Positions 10,521 to 21,793 of a stretch of DNA of 64,000 bases are shown in pieces (the first letter of the stretch is position 1; each line of letters opens with the position of its first letter). Both the position numbers and the translations under genes were made by a program. Location: the NCBI GenBank assembly GCA_910589415.1, contig OU342631.1, forward strand, positions 61,718,598 through 61,782,597, read 5' to 3'. The stretch comes from Malachius bipustulatus (taxonomy: Eukaryota > Arthropoda > Insecta > Coleoptera > Melyridae). The notes under the pieces are model-generated. The model worked only from the letters and a program-made list of their open reading frames with translations. It ran no database searches and had not been told where the DNA came from.

Positions 10521-11130
10521 TCCTACCCCATAAGAAAATTGAACTTTCTCGACTGCATGCCCCCGGAGAAAGTGCCACTTTTCCTGCCTAGGCGGTAAAA
10601 TTATTTTTATATTTTCACGCTAGAGGGCCACCCAATTGCAATTGAATGCTATTTCCAGAGGGAACCAATAGCAAGCAAGCTTATAGCTGTATGTCAATCT
10701 GTCAATGTCAATAGACCAGCAAGACCCAGCAAATTAAATACTAATAGTGAGGTACTGATGTCAAATTTATCCAAACAAGGAATTTCTTTCAATAATAATT
10801 ATTATTGTAATATTCAAAATCCAACGTTCACTATTAATGTTATCCATAAATAAATAAATAAATTACTGATTGTAATTTAACTAATCTACGCTTACTGATA
10901 GTAATGTATTAAGCAAACATCATAATATGTAGGTATTCAATAAATTTTCTTTCAAAACAAATTTTTTTCAAAAAAAAAAAATTATTATTATTGTGTAGGA
11001 TAAAAAATTATGTGTAAACCACGGCGGTAAAGTGTCTTTTCAGGCCTCAAGAAGTGGCCAGCCTCGGCTGCGCCTCGCCTGGCCATATCTTCTTGAGGCC
11101 TGAAAAGTGCCACTTTACCGCCTAGGTATA
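10521..11130. mobile_element. Foldback-type element inserted in BEL reverse transcriptase
   Basis: About 600 bp splits the RT just after its SDIE motif. One end has a strong hairpin (11022-11120): CGGTAAAGTG and CTTTTCAGGCCTCAAGAAG pair with their complements around a GGCCAGCCTCGG core. CCTAGGCGGTAAA near 10590 is repeated inverted at the other end (TTTACCGCCTAGG). The middle is AT-rich and non-coding. No clear target duplication; superfamily not recognised. Confidence 0.7.
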
Positions 11131-13826
11131 CAATATACTATTTCTATATCGCTCACCAGTCCAATTAATCCAAGTCGAAAATTCAACAATATCTTGATTA
11201 ATTGTGGTACTAAATTGGCACCCGTTTCTAACATTTCGTTTAATGAAGGAACACCTTCGGCGTGACTGGAACCATCGTAAACAACTCGAAGCCGGGTTGT
11301 TGAACTACTCTCCTTATACACTGGACGATGCGGTAGGTAGTATAATTTTCCAGGGTCGCTTGAATCATCGAGGGGTGCGATTTCAGCAATTCCGTTATTT
11401 ACGTTTTCTCGAATGGCATGATCATATTCATTCAATTTATTCTGAGACAACAAGCCTTTTGTCAAACTTTTTACTCGACCTAGGGCAATCTTATAATTCG
11501 TATTTAGCACTGAATTTTCATCTTTCCAAGGTAAAGCAACTTCATATCGTTCTCCGTTGAATTTAATTTTAGTTTCTTTAAATTTCTTAGTGAAATCATC
11601 TTCCTGACTGGAATCTTCTTTAATACCGATCGTTTCCAATTCCCAGAATTGTTTTACGTTTATTTCTTCATTATCGTTTAGTGTGGATACTTTGAGAACT
11701 GTAGCTATTGCACAATTGACATTTTTATTGCAGCTTACGTTTGAATTGCCGTTGGGTCCGTGCAAAACCCAACCAAACTTAGTGTTGAGTATGGTCAGTT
11801 TATCATCAAGTCGCAGATGTTCACCAGTATGAATTTTCCAATAATAATCAGCGCCTATCAACATAGATATTCCTGCAACTGGCGGCACTCCTAAATTGGA
11901 ATCGGCTAGTCTGATGGCTTTCAATGGTGGATGCGTTGGTGATGGCGTCGGCAGGACATCAAAGCAAATTTCTGGCACCTCGACTGCGTTTATTTTGATG
12001 ACTTCGTTTCCCTCAAACTGGCCTTGTAATTGTACGGATACAACGTTGCACACTTGAGCGGTTCCTCTCTTCTCGTTACCGAAGGAACAAATTGATAGAT
12101 TTTGCTTACCTACGATTGGTAACTGTAGTTTTCGAGATATGCATTCTTTAATAAATGTCAGCTGACTTCCTCCATCAATAATCAATCTGACAAATGCTTC
12201 TTGATTTTCGTGCGATATAAATGCACATGCCGTTTCCAAATAAACATTATCGTTTTTGATAGTGGATATCAAGCTGGTCGTTTTATCATTATCGTTGGTT
12301 GTCTGTTTCTCACGTCGTGCTAAAAAGTCGGGATCACACATTATCGTTACGTGTCTGCCCTTGCATTTTGAACATCTCAAATCTTTCGTTCGGCAATTTT
12401 TGGATGTGTGATTGGCTTTTAGACATCGAAAACAACGTGAGTTTTTTCTGAGAATGTCTTTTTTCTCGGAACATGACTGCGGTCCATCGCAATTAGCAGA
12501 GTAGTGGGACTTCGATTCACAGAACAGGCATTGTTCTTTGGCACTGGTTAGGAGACCGGCTGCAGTACAGAAGTTTTTATTTCGTTCGTTGTAGTTTCTG
12601 TTATCGTTTCTTCTGGAACCTGCATCTGATATGGATCTTCTCGCGTTAAACTGTGTCACATTGCGTTTATTTGTGTCGACAAGTTTGGTTTCCTCCAGTC
12701 CTTTTGCTAATTCGATTGACTCTAGCTCAACGTTTATAAAACAGAGTAGTTTATCTAACGTTCTGGCAGCATCAGCACTGCTCAAATCCGACGCAGCTCC
12801 ATGAAGTGATTCTGATGATCGGGATAGATCGTTTCTCATGGCCTTATTAAATTCGATTCGCATATTGTACGGAATAGTTTTCATCAATATAGATTTTACC
12901 ATCAAACAATACTGCGATGGAGTCACTCCCATGGACTCTAAAGAACGTGTGATTGATAAGGCGAGATTGTATAGCTCTCGTAACCTATCAACATCGTTTC
13001 GATTTTTAACTGGATTCAACTGTAATAACTTTTGTATGTAATAATCGATAATTTTATGATGATTTCCATATTCATTTACCAGTAGCTCAACAGCGTCTGC
13101 ATAACATGTTTTCGTTATAGTTAATCCGTTAATAGTCGTTGCTGCTTTGCCTGTGAGAACAGATTGTAGGTACTGAAACTTGGTACAGTCATCGAGTGCT
13201 TGATTTTCATGAATCATCATTTTAAATTGTTCCCAGAAGGGTGGCCAAGACTTAGTTGATCCATCGAATTTTCGTAGTTCTAACTTGGGAAGTCTTACTG
13301 CATTAAAGTTATTGGCAGGCGTTGTAACATTTCGTTGATTTACGTTAGAATTTTCTTCGTTATTGTCGTGTACACTATGATGAATTTGCTGGGTCGTTAG
13401 TTTTGTTGATAATTCTCCCAAATGTGTAATTGATTTTTGAGAGGTTACATTAATTACGTTAGGTGTAACAGTAGTACGTTCGATATCAGTTCGTTTCTGC
13501 AATTTTTCTATTCGTTTTTCCAGTTTCAAAATAGCAGTTATAGCGTTGTCTTCATACTCTAACATTTTTTGACACTCTTCTTCAAGTTTGTCACCCGTTA
13601 ACTCTTCTAATGATTCTTCTGTCATCTTGTAGAGTTTCTCGTTCATTGATTTCAGCTTTGCTAGAGTGATTTCAAGATCATCTTCATTTGGTGATTCTTG
13701 TTGCAGCAGCACTAATGCGTTATTTATTAATTTCGTTAAACTAGCACGCATTGTACGTTTTAGGGCACTATCTGATCGCACTTCACTTGTGAGTTCACCA
13801 TCAGCACTTTCGTTTTCCTTACCCAT
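11115..13826 (-). pseudogene. gag-pol: BEL/Pao gag, aspartic protease and start of RT
   Basis: The frame is open from 13832 but the first ATG is at 13826. In order: a coiled, acidic N-terminus; a DUF1759-type gag core (LPKLELRKFDGSTKSWPPFW); knuckles CLFCESKSHYSANC and CFRCLKANHTSKNC plus CSKCKGRHVTIMC; a DUF1758/A17-type aspartic protease with LIIDGGSQLTFI; then RT fingers with LPHRPVYKESSSTTRLRVVY. It terminates at 11115 inside the foldback insertion, so the polyprotein cannot be completed from this copy. Confidence 0.88.
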
Positions 13827-13882
13827 TTTCACTAACCGTTAAATCGCGAATTACTTTCTGAAATCAACTTGACACTTTCCCT

Positions 13883-13895
13883 GGTTTCGGCACCA
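13883..13895 (-). promoter_or_regulatory. Primer-binding site of BEL/Pao element
   Basis: On the minus strand TGGTGCCGAAACC follows the 5' LTR directly and would pair with a tRNA 3' end of the form ..GGCACCA. Which tRNA is not determined. Confidence 0.7.
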
Positions 13896-14275
13896 TGTAA
13901 AAAATATAATCGGAAGTCCAAGAATATTTACGTTATAATAAATCCCTAGTCGTAAATAAAGCGTCTTTATTGACAGAAAATAAAACAGGTGTGATAATGA
14001 TAATGAGTAAAATAATTACTTAGGTAAACTTCAATTAAAAACGTTAAATTAATTCGTTAAGATTCGCGTCTGAAAATATGTGCCCTAGCTAGCTGCGTAG
14101 GTACTCGTCAGCGTTCACCTTCCAGCTCGATACGTTACTACTGTGCTACTGATTTTCTTGGTCTGGTGCTGGTGTTTTCAATCCTGAGACCTTGGATGAG
14201 AAGGGATCATGGAACGTTGCGGGTGGTCTCTCTACGTTGCCATTTTCTTCCCGTTCGTGCAGGAAATTTGTAACA
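13896..14275 (-). repeat. 5' LTR of BEL/Pao element
   Basis: 380 bp, with one difference noticed from the other LTR (TTACTACTGTG here, TTACTTCTGTG there). Next to it lies the AGTTG target duplication. Confidence 0.93.
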
Positions 14276-14365
14276 AGTTGTGTTTCACTTACAACTGATG
14301 AAGTACTGGCGGTGTTAACATTTGGACTTAACATGTCCGCATCATTCTCACTAATTATGTCGCTG

Positions 14366-15807
14366 ATTGGTTAATTATTTTATTCTCTATGGTAATTCCT
14401 TCTGCTAAAAATAATAAAAAGATGTGACTGGAGATATACCTACAATATTATTGCTAATAATAGGTATACATATACAAACAGTCAAAATTAGCGTTTATGA
14501 ATGGAATTTAATGAAAAAAGCTGCGATTCTTTTGGGGCGAAAAATATTCAAACAAAACTTGTTGAGCATCAGTTTTTACATAATTCGCATAGAACAAACT
14601 TTTTCTATCTTTTAATTTTTTTTTTCCTTGCGGAGTCAATGGAAGGGGATTTTTACAGCAAAACAATGGGGTTTTTCAGGGATTTACGTGGTCCGGAAAA
14701 AAGTATTCCTCACTCAATTCGCTACTTTCAAAAATAAGTTGGGAAAATTTTAAAAACTATCTCATCACTACCCAAAATCAAGATGGCGGAAAACGCATAA
14801 AGTGTTGGAGGTCGAAAACTTGGGAAATTTAATAAATTTATGATTCATTTCATCTCTTGGTCCGGTAAATTCCGATGTATAAAATTGATTTAATGATAGA
14901 TGTCCCTCAGTAATGGAGTAAAACGTAAAATGACGTCGAGACCAAAACAGATTGACTGTTAGTGAATGTTACATGATAGTAGGGAAAAACAGCAGATAGT
15001 TTTAATACGTACTTACTGTTGAATGTGTCTCTCAACTCTCCAGCACAATCCCAATCTGTATGTAAATCCTTCATATCGTTATAATAATAACACTTATTAA
15101 TAATATTGCAAGTATTCCCTTACAAAATATAATTATAACAATGCAGCACTGCAGCACAGGAACGGGAACCACCGTGAGTGATACAATTACAACAGCATCG
15201 AGAGCGAGATGATGAGAGACGCGCACTTCCAACACACTCATTTTCAAATCAAGAGTGTAATTCTCAAATTAAAACTACGCAAATATTGGTATAAAATAAC
15301 GTCTCCTGTATACAAGAAAGGAATAGATTTATTATTTATATCATTCAAGAAACGCAACTGCTTCCGTGAAATCAATTAAATTTGATTCAAATACTTATTC
15401 ATACCCTCAAAAATGTAATATTATTATTGTGATATTACGTCACTTGTAATAAGAATCTATAAATTGTGAATTATACTCTACCGCTACCTTTGCAAGAGAC
15501 CTCTCATGATTATTGGAAGAATCACAGAAACTTTCATTTGAAGTTTGATTTTATATCACATTAAATAATTCCACTTACTTCGTTTTAGAATAGTATAAGC
15601 TTATCAAGAAGCCAGTCGTTTTAAAAGAAAGATACGTTGTAAGAATTTCTTAGTCTACTGGTAAAGACAATGAAATGATTAAATTAAGACTGCATGTTAA
15701 ATGTAAGAAAATATTTCCTCAATCCAAAAACATTTTTTTAAGAAAACGGGTTTGTTTACAATAAGAAAATATTTCTATGTGTGCAGATACTACCCCCGAA
15801 TCCGTAA
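14366..15807. other. Non-coding AT-rich stretch
   Basis: No gene recognised. Homopolymer T/A runs and short frames only; part of the unit-1-specific segment. Confidence 0.7.
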
Positions 15808-17791
15808 ATATTTGTTGTCCAATATCAACAATGTGTAGTCGGTGTCCGCGTTGAAAAAAACAACAAATCAAATATAGGGCAGATAATAATATTTCCGCCG
15901 TTCATCGAACATGTAAAAGCTAAGTGGTGACGCTGGTTAACTCGTATCGTATTTATTTTAAAATACCTACTCACTTATCATTTAAAATATTTAGTATTAA
16001 GTGCGCCGCGCCACTGATGCGATTTCTAGTTTGACATGGTGGAACAGTTTTGATAAGGCTCGCAAGATGCCTCTCGCCTTCACATGAAAATGGGACGGTA
16101 CCTATATAGGTAGGTACCTACTTACCTGCTGCCTATACGTTACTTAAAAAACCATTCGACGTTGAGGCACCGTTCATTTCGGTCGGTTTAATGAAAAAAC
16201 ATTTTCATCAGAAAAAAAAGAAAAACGTACCTACCTATAAATATATGTACCTTATGAAATATGTAAATCGAAAAGCAGAAGAAGGAAAAAAGGATCAGAT
16301 ACGTGTGGGCGGTTTGATTTTAAATGATGAATCCGTTAGTTCTAAAATAATAGGTGTAGGTAGGTAGGTAGGTAGGTAGGTAGGTAGGTAGGTAGGTAGG
16401 TAGGTATGTAAATAAATAGGTATAGTTGTTACGTTTTTACGTTTTTGTCTGCTCGCCTATCTCTTATGAGGTGTTGGACGAGAAATATAGTTAAGCGATT
16501 TATTCGCCAAGCAGGTGTTAAAAAAAAAGTACATTATACATTTTCGGCACAGAAAATGCCCTCTCTCATTTTTTCGCCGACGGACGAAAACCTCTCCCTT
16601 CCTCGCGATTTTCGTTCACCTTCATTTCGCCGTTTGATTATTAGCTTGTATTATAGGTACGGTTTGTTTTCTTTTTTTAAATTAATCCCGTCTTGAGGGT
16701 ACTGAGCTTTCTAGGATGGCCTCATTGGGAGAGCAATTTACCGTTTACCTACTCATCGGCACTCGTCAACAGCGACCGCAATTTCGCTGCCCTGGAAAGA
16801 CGGGCATCGTCTTATCGCGTCTGGCCCGAGTGCGCGTTTATAATTTTTCCCAAGCGATAACGCGATCTTGCGCCGGACGTGAACCTGTCCGATATGTATT
16901 CGAGACCGCTCTCGTTTCGATGGTTCGGGCGCACCCGCCCCCCTTTCCCCAAAGTGTTGCGTTTTTTTCGAATACGAGCGGCAATGTACTCGACGTTCGA
17001 AAGGCGAGGAGGAAGGTGCGCGTTAATTTTTTAATCGTCGCCCAAGCGAACAATCGGCGCCCGGGGCAGTCGCACGGTCGTATGGCTTGTTTGGGCGCCA
17101 TCCGTCGCCTCACCCCCCTATGGACGTGCGACTTTGGAGTCCGGTGTGTCCAGTTTTTCCCCGAATTTTGCCCGGCCGAACAAGAAACGAAGGACGGAAA
17201 CCGTTCGCATCGGAAAAAGAGTCGCCCGATTCGGGGCGCCTTAACCGGCGAACGGGGCGACAGATCGAGCCGCTCTCGATCGGAAAAGAGAGGTAAAACA
17301 GTGCGCTTTAAGGAGAAACAAAAATCGCATTTCGCGATGGATCCCGTTTGACGTCGCACCCGTCCAAAGATTAAAGACGTCACGACGGTCGTCGAGAGTG
17401 TCCGTGACCGATTGCTTTTTCGCCGGAATCCGAGACCCCGCGATGACGAGGCTGCATCAACGGACGGGTCAAAGTGTCGACCCTTGGTCGGGGTCATCGC
17501 CTCCGACGGACCGTGTAGGACGACGTCGCGGGGGCCCCTTTTTCGAATCGGTGCAACACGAAACTTTCCGTCGAACATTCAGCCTGCGTATTTTGCGAGC
17601 GTCTCGCGTTTCATCTTCGGTTCAGCGCCAGGAGGTCTACCAAATTCCGTAAAATTTTCGTTGTCAAACCAACAAACGATTTAAAGGTGCCGTTCTAACA
17701 GCGACCGAGTCAATCGTACGACGAGAGTGTACCCGATCACTTACTTGCTCACTCGAACCAACCCCGCTTCCGTTCATCACGAGATATCGAT
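15808..17791. other. H2B-H1 spacer, right part and H1 upstream region (unit 1)
   Basis: Shared with unit 2 (30296-32371) with small indels. It contains the AGGT array, then a GC-richer stretch (16900-17700) leading to H1. A TTTAAAG at about 17680 lies ~110 nt before the H1 ATG and may serve as TATA-like element. Long frames in the GC-rich part differ between units by frame-changing indels, so they are unlikely to be genes. Confidence 0.75.
16357..16406. repeat. (TAGG)n microsatellite, unit 1
   Basis: About 12 tetranucleotide units. The same locus in unit 2 has expanded to about 134 bp (30852-30985). Confidence 0.95.
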
Positions 17792-18466
17792 ATGGCCGAC
17801 GTATCAGCACAGCAAACAGCCACCTCCGGTGCTGCGGCAGAGGGCGGCGTTGCCAAAGTTAAGAAGGAGAAGAAAGTCAAGAATCCCCGCTCGAAGCCGT
17901 CTCATCCTCCTACATCAGAGATGGTCAACAACGCGATCAAGGGCCTTAAGGAGCGCGGCGGTTCTTCGCTGCAGGCGATTAAGAAGTACGTCGCCGCCAA
18001 CTACAAGGTCGACGCCGAGAAGGTGGCGCCGTTCATCAAGAAGTACCTCAAGTCTGCCGTCGCCGGTGGATCTCTGGTACAGACGAAAGGGAAAGGAGCG
18101 TCCGGATCCTTTAAGCTGGCTTCGTCTGCCGTCTCCGGTGAAAAGAAAACGACCGCGGCCTCCGCAAAGTCGAAGAGATCGCCGTCCGCCTCCAAACCGG
18201 CCAAGCCGAAAGCTGCTGCGGCTTCTAAGAAATCCGTAGCCGCGTCTCCGAAGGCGAAGAAGGAGAAGAAGTCCGCCGCCGTCTCCAAACCGAAAAAGGT
18301 TTCCAAGCCCGCCGCGGCAGCCGCCAAACCGAAAAGTCCATCCAAAGCGAAAAAATCCAACAAGGCCGGACCGACGAAGAAGCCGAAAGCTCCGAAGCCC
18401 AAGTCTGCGAAAGCTGTCGCAAAGACTCCAAAGAAAGCCGCCGCCTCCCCGAAGCGCAAGAAGTGA
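17792..18466 (+). CDS. H1: Linker histone H1, unit 1
   Basis: 224 aa. A short N-terminal tail is followed by the winged-helix globular domain at about 35-110 ([20 protein letters not shown], then [33 protein letters not shown] and GSFKLA), then a ~115-residue tail of K, A, S and P with repeated KPKA/KAAA motifs. It binds linker DNA at the nucleosome dyad. Intronless, followed by a histone stem-loop. It is transcribed toward H3, which is convergent. Confidence 0.96.
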   Translation: MADVSAQQTATSGAAAEGGVAKVKKEKKVKNPRSKPSHPPTSEMVNNAIKGLKERGGSSLQAIKKYVAANYKVDAEKVAPFIKKYLKSAVAGGSLVQTKGKGASGSFKLASSAVSGEKKTTAASAKSKRSPSASKPAKPKAAAASKKSVAASPKAKKEKKSAAVSKPKKVSKPAAAAAKPKSPSKAKKSNKAGPTKKPKAPKPKSAKAVAKTPKKAAASPKRKK

Positions 18467-18547
18467 GGAGGAGGCGCCTTAAAGATTGCAGTCCTCCTTC
18501 CGTGCTCCGTATCGGTGCGGTACTGCGGGAAAAATCCACATAAAACT

Positions 18548-18563
18548 GGTCCTTTTCAGGACC
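18548..18563 (+). terminator. Histone 3' stem-loop (H1, unit 1)
   Basis: GGTCCTTTTCAGGACC, perfect 6-bp stem, 82 nt after the H1 stop. Confidence 0.95.
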
Positions 18564-19023
18564 GCAAAATGACGTAAAGATTAGGTTCTAAAATGAAAAT
18601 AGGTAATACGCACGAACACGGCGAGCCGGCTATCGATAATAATAATTGTTCCTTGTCGGTGGAGCGTTGCGAGAACCCCAAAGGGGGGCGTGAGAGGGGA
18701 GGTAAATGACGACGTTATGGTATCATCCGATCGTCGACGACGCGTCGTCGTTTCGATCTCAACGGTTAGGGAGAATAAAATAAACGAGAGCAGGTAGGAC
18801 GAAAGAAAATAATATTGTATTTTTTAATTAAAAAATACTAAAAAGATTTTGGGCGCAGGGATTAGGGACGATCGAACACATCCGCGTGCATGCCCCCCGG
18901 TATCTGTCTGCCGAGGTGCGTTTTGTTTTTGGTTCAATGCAGGTTCGGGGTAACTTTTCCCACCTACGTGCGTGTACGTACAGGCGAACAAGAAGTAATC
19001 AAAGTCTGGTTACGCTATTTTGT
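18564..19023. other. H1-H3 convergent spacer (unit 1)
   Basis: 460 bp between two convergent stem-loops. No gene. Unit 2 lacks a ~70-bp piece of it (from GGGGGGCGTGAGAGG on). Confidence 0.85.
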
Positions 19024-19039
19024 GGTTCTGAAAAGAACC
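19024..19039 (-). terminator. Histone 3' stem-loop (H3, unit 1)
   Basis: Minus-strand GGTTCTTTTCAGAACC, 55 nt after the H3 stop codon. Confidence 0.95.
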
Positions 19040-19094
19040 GGTGGTGATTGACCGGTCGCCGCGATTGGCGACGGCCGAGGGGCGGAAGAAGAAC

Positions 19095-20084
<990 letters not shown>

Positions 20085-20148
20085 GCAACGAAACGTCCTC
20101 CGTTTTATCCGCTGAACGACGAAAGCCAACCTCAAAAAAAAAACACCC

Positions 20149-20164
20149 GGTTCTTTTCAGAACC
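20149..20164 (+). terminator. Histone 3' stem-loop (H4, unit 1)
   Basis: GGTTCTTTTCAGAACC, 64 nt after the stop. Confidence 0.95.
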
Positions 20165-20737
20165 ACAAAAATTTCAAAGAGTTTTGTTTTGTGTCGGCCG
20201 TATTACACGTATTACCCTCTTGACGATAAGCAGAGTTTACGTTGAATCACTCGTTTGAAAATTTTATGACCGTCATTAACGAGATTTACTGCAGGTCTTC
20301 AACTCGCAGGTAAGGGTTCGTTCTCGATTGTCCGAGGTCTACTTCCCCGGTAGCTAAGAACCGACAATCGGTTAACCTGCATTTGCCCCCGGTATTTGCA
20401 ATAAGGTTTCACCTTCCGTAGAAACGCGTCGTGGGTGGATATTGAGGTGAATCCTAAAATTTTCAATTAATTGCCACTAGAACTTCGTTTATTTAGTAGA
20501 CGGTAGGTTAGGTACCTACCCCGTTTAATCCGAATTACCGAAAAGAGCCCGAGTAATAAGTATGAGATCCGAAAATTTTCAAATCATGTTGCTACCTCCT
20601 GTAACTAAAGCCAAAAACAAAAGTTCGACAAATTAACTTTTGCAGGTGGCGAAGCTGTCTGACGCTTTGCGGATTTCCGAGACGTACGTATACTCATCGT
20701 TACGAAAAAACTGTGTTGTTGTTGAACGATATTTTGT
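20165..20737. other. H4-H2A convergent spacer (unit 1)
   Basis: About 570 bp, no gene. It contains the 32-nt motif also found after H2B and a palindromic GGTAGGTTAGGTACCTACC near 20505. Confidence 0.8.
20284..20315 (+). promoter_or_regulatory. 32-nt shared downstream motif (unit 1, H4)
   Basis: Matches 5302-5333 downstream of H2B at about 27 of 32 positions; the variable part is the middle. Located 120 nt after the H4 stem-loop. Confidence 0.5.
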
Positions 20738-20753
20738 GGCCCTGAGAAGGGCC
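20738..20753 (-). terminator. Histone 3' stem-loop (H2A, unit 1)
   Basis: Minus-strand GGCCCTTCTCAGGGCC, a 6-bp stem with a TCTC loop variant, 51 nt after the H2A stop. Confidence 0.9.
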
Positions 20754-20804
20754 GGATGATATTCGGGAAATTTTGTTGTCCGGAGACGGAGACAAAGACA
20801 CCGC

Positions 20805-21393
<589 letters not shown>

Positions 21394-21405
21394 AGCCGGC
21401 CTCAC
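21394..21405. repeat. Left TSD of LINE copy 2
   Basis: AGCCGGCCTCAC, repeated at 28125-28136; the empty site is at 36434-36445. Confidence 0.88.
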
Positions 21406-21793
21406 ACACAGTCGCGACCGAGCAGCCGATCCGCACGCATCGCGTTCGAAGCGGAGCGGAACAACCGACAGCGAAGTGAGCAGCAGTGAAGTGAGTGAGT
21501 GAGAGCGAAACACAGTGACGAGTGCATCGAAGCAACCCGAGCCCACGGCAGAGCGACGAGACACCGCCGCGCAGACACGGTAAGTGATAAATTTAAGTTA
21601 GTTTAAGTGCATGTTAATCTTAAGACTTTTCAAAATTTGCATGCCCGAAAAACACAGGAAAAATTCTTTTTCAAAAAACACAACCAAATCCTTTTTGGAA
21701 ATAGGAGAAACAAAAAAATTCATTAAATTCAAACAAAAAGAGAGAAAAAAAAAACCTCTCCAGTGCATGTTAGGCTAGGAAATTTCAGAGCGC

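Larger units (their letters stand above)
8347..14275 (-). mobile_element. BEL/Pao LTR retrotransposon, defective
   Basis: Nearly identical 380-bp LTRs (TGTAAA...TAACA) bracket an internal region encoding gag, aspartic protease, reverse transcriptase, RNase H and an integrase remnant on the minus strand. The flanks are a 5-bp duplication AGTTG (8342-8346 and 14276-14280). A PBS lies at 13883-13895 and a purine tract CCGGGAGGA next to 8727. Broken twice: most of integrase is missing and a ~600-bp foldback element interrupts the reverse transcriptase. Near-identity of the LTRs suggests fairly recent insertion. Confidence 0.92.
7930..14365 (-). pseudogene. Candidate spliced host gene fragment split by BEL/Pao element
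   Basis: On the minus strand one candidate exon (14365-14276 then 8346-8299) is interrupted by the BEL element exactly at its AGTTG duplication. It ends CAG|GTGAGG, a good 5' splice site. A 111-nt gap follows to TTTTCCAG|AAAACG at 8187. The next open stretch (8187 down to at most 7930) continues in the same phase, so the two pieces could encode one polypeptide. No domain recognised. It could be a cellular gene or part of an older transposon; the downstream exon end is not determined. Confidence 0.4.
6828..15807. other. About 9-kb segment present in unit 1, absent from unit 2
   Basis: Unit 1 and unit 2 spacers align up to ..CCAATCTTATTTTC and again from TTTGTTGTCCAATATC; unit 2 joins these within a few bases (30290-30305). 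The segment contains the BEL/Pao element, candidate host exons and otherwise AT-rich sequence: a poly(A) run near 6836, a G-run near 7055, and nothing recognisable in 6850-7929. An insertion in unit 1 or a deletion in unit 2 would both explain it. Confidence 0.75.

Noticed and set aside
16716..17351. Long Arg-rich frame upstream of H1
   Set aside because: GC-rich spacer; in unit 2 the same region has indels that change the frame, and no domain is visible.
18001..18459. Minus-strand frame opposite H1
   Set aside because: Shadow of the Lys/Ala-rich H1 tail (Phe/Ala/Gly complement).
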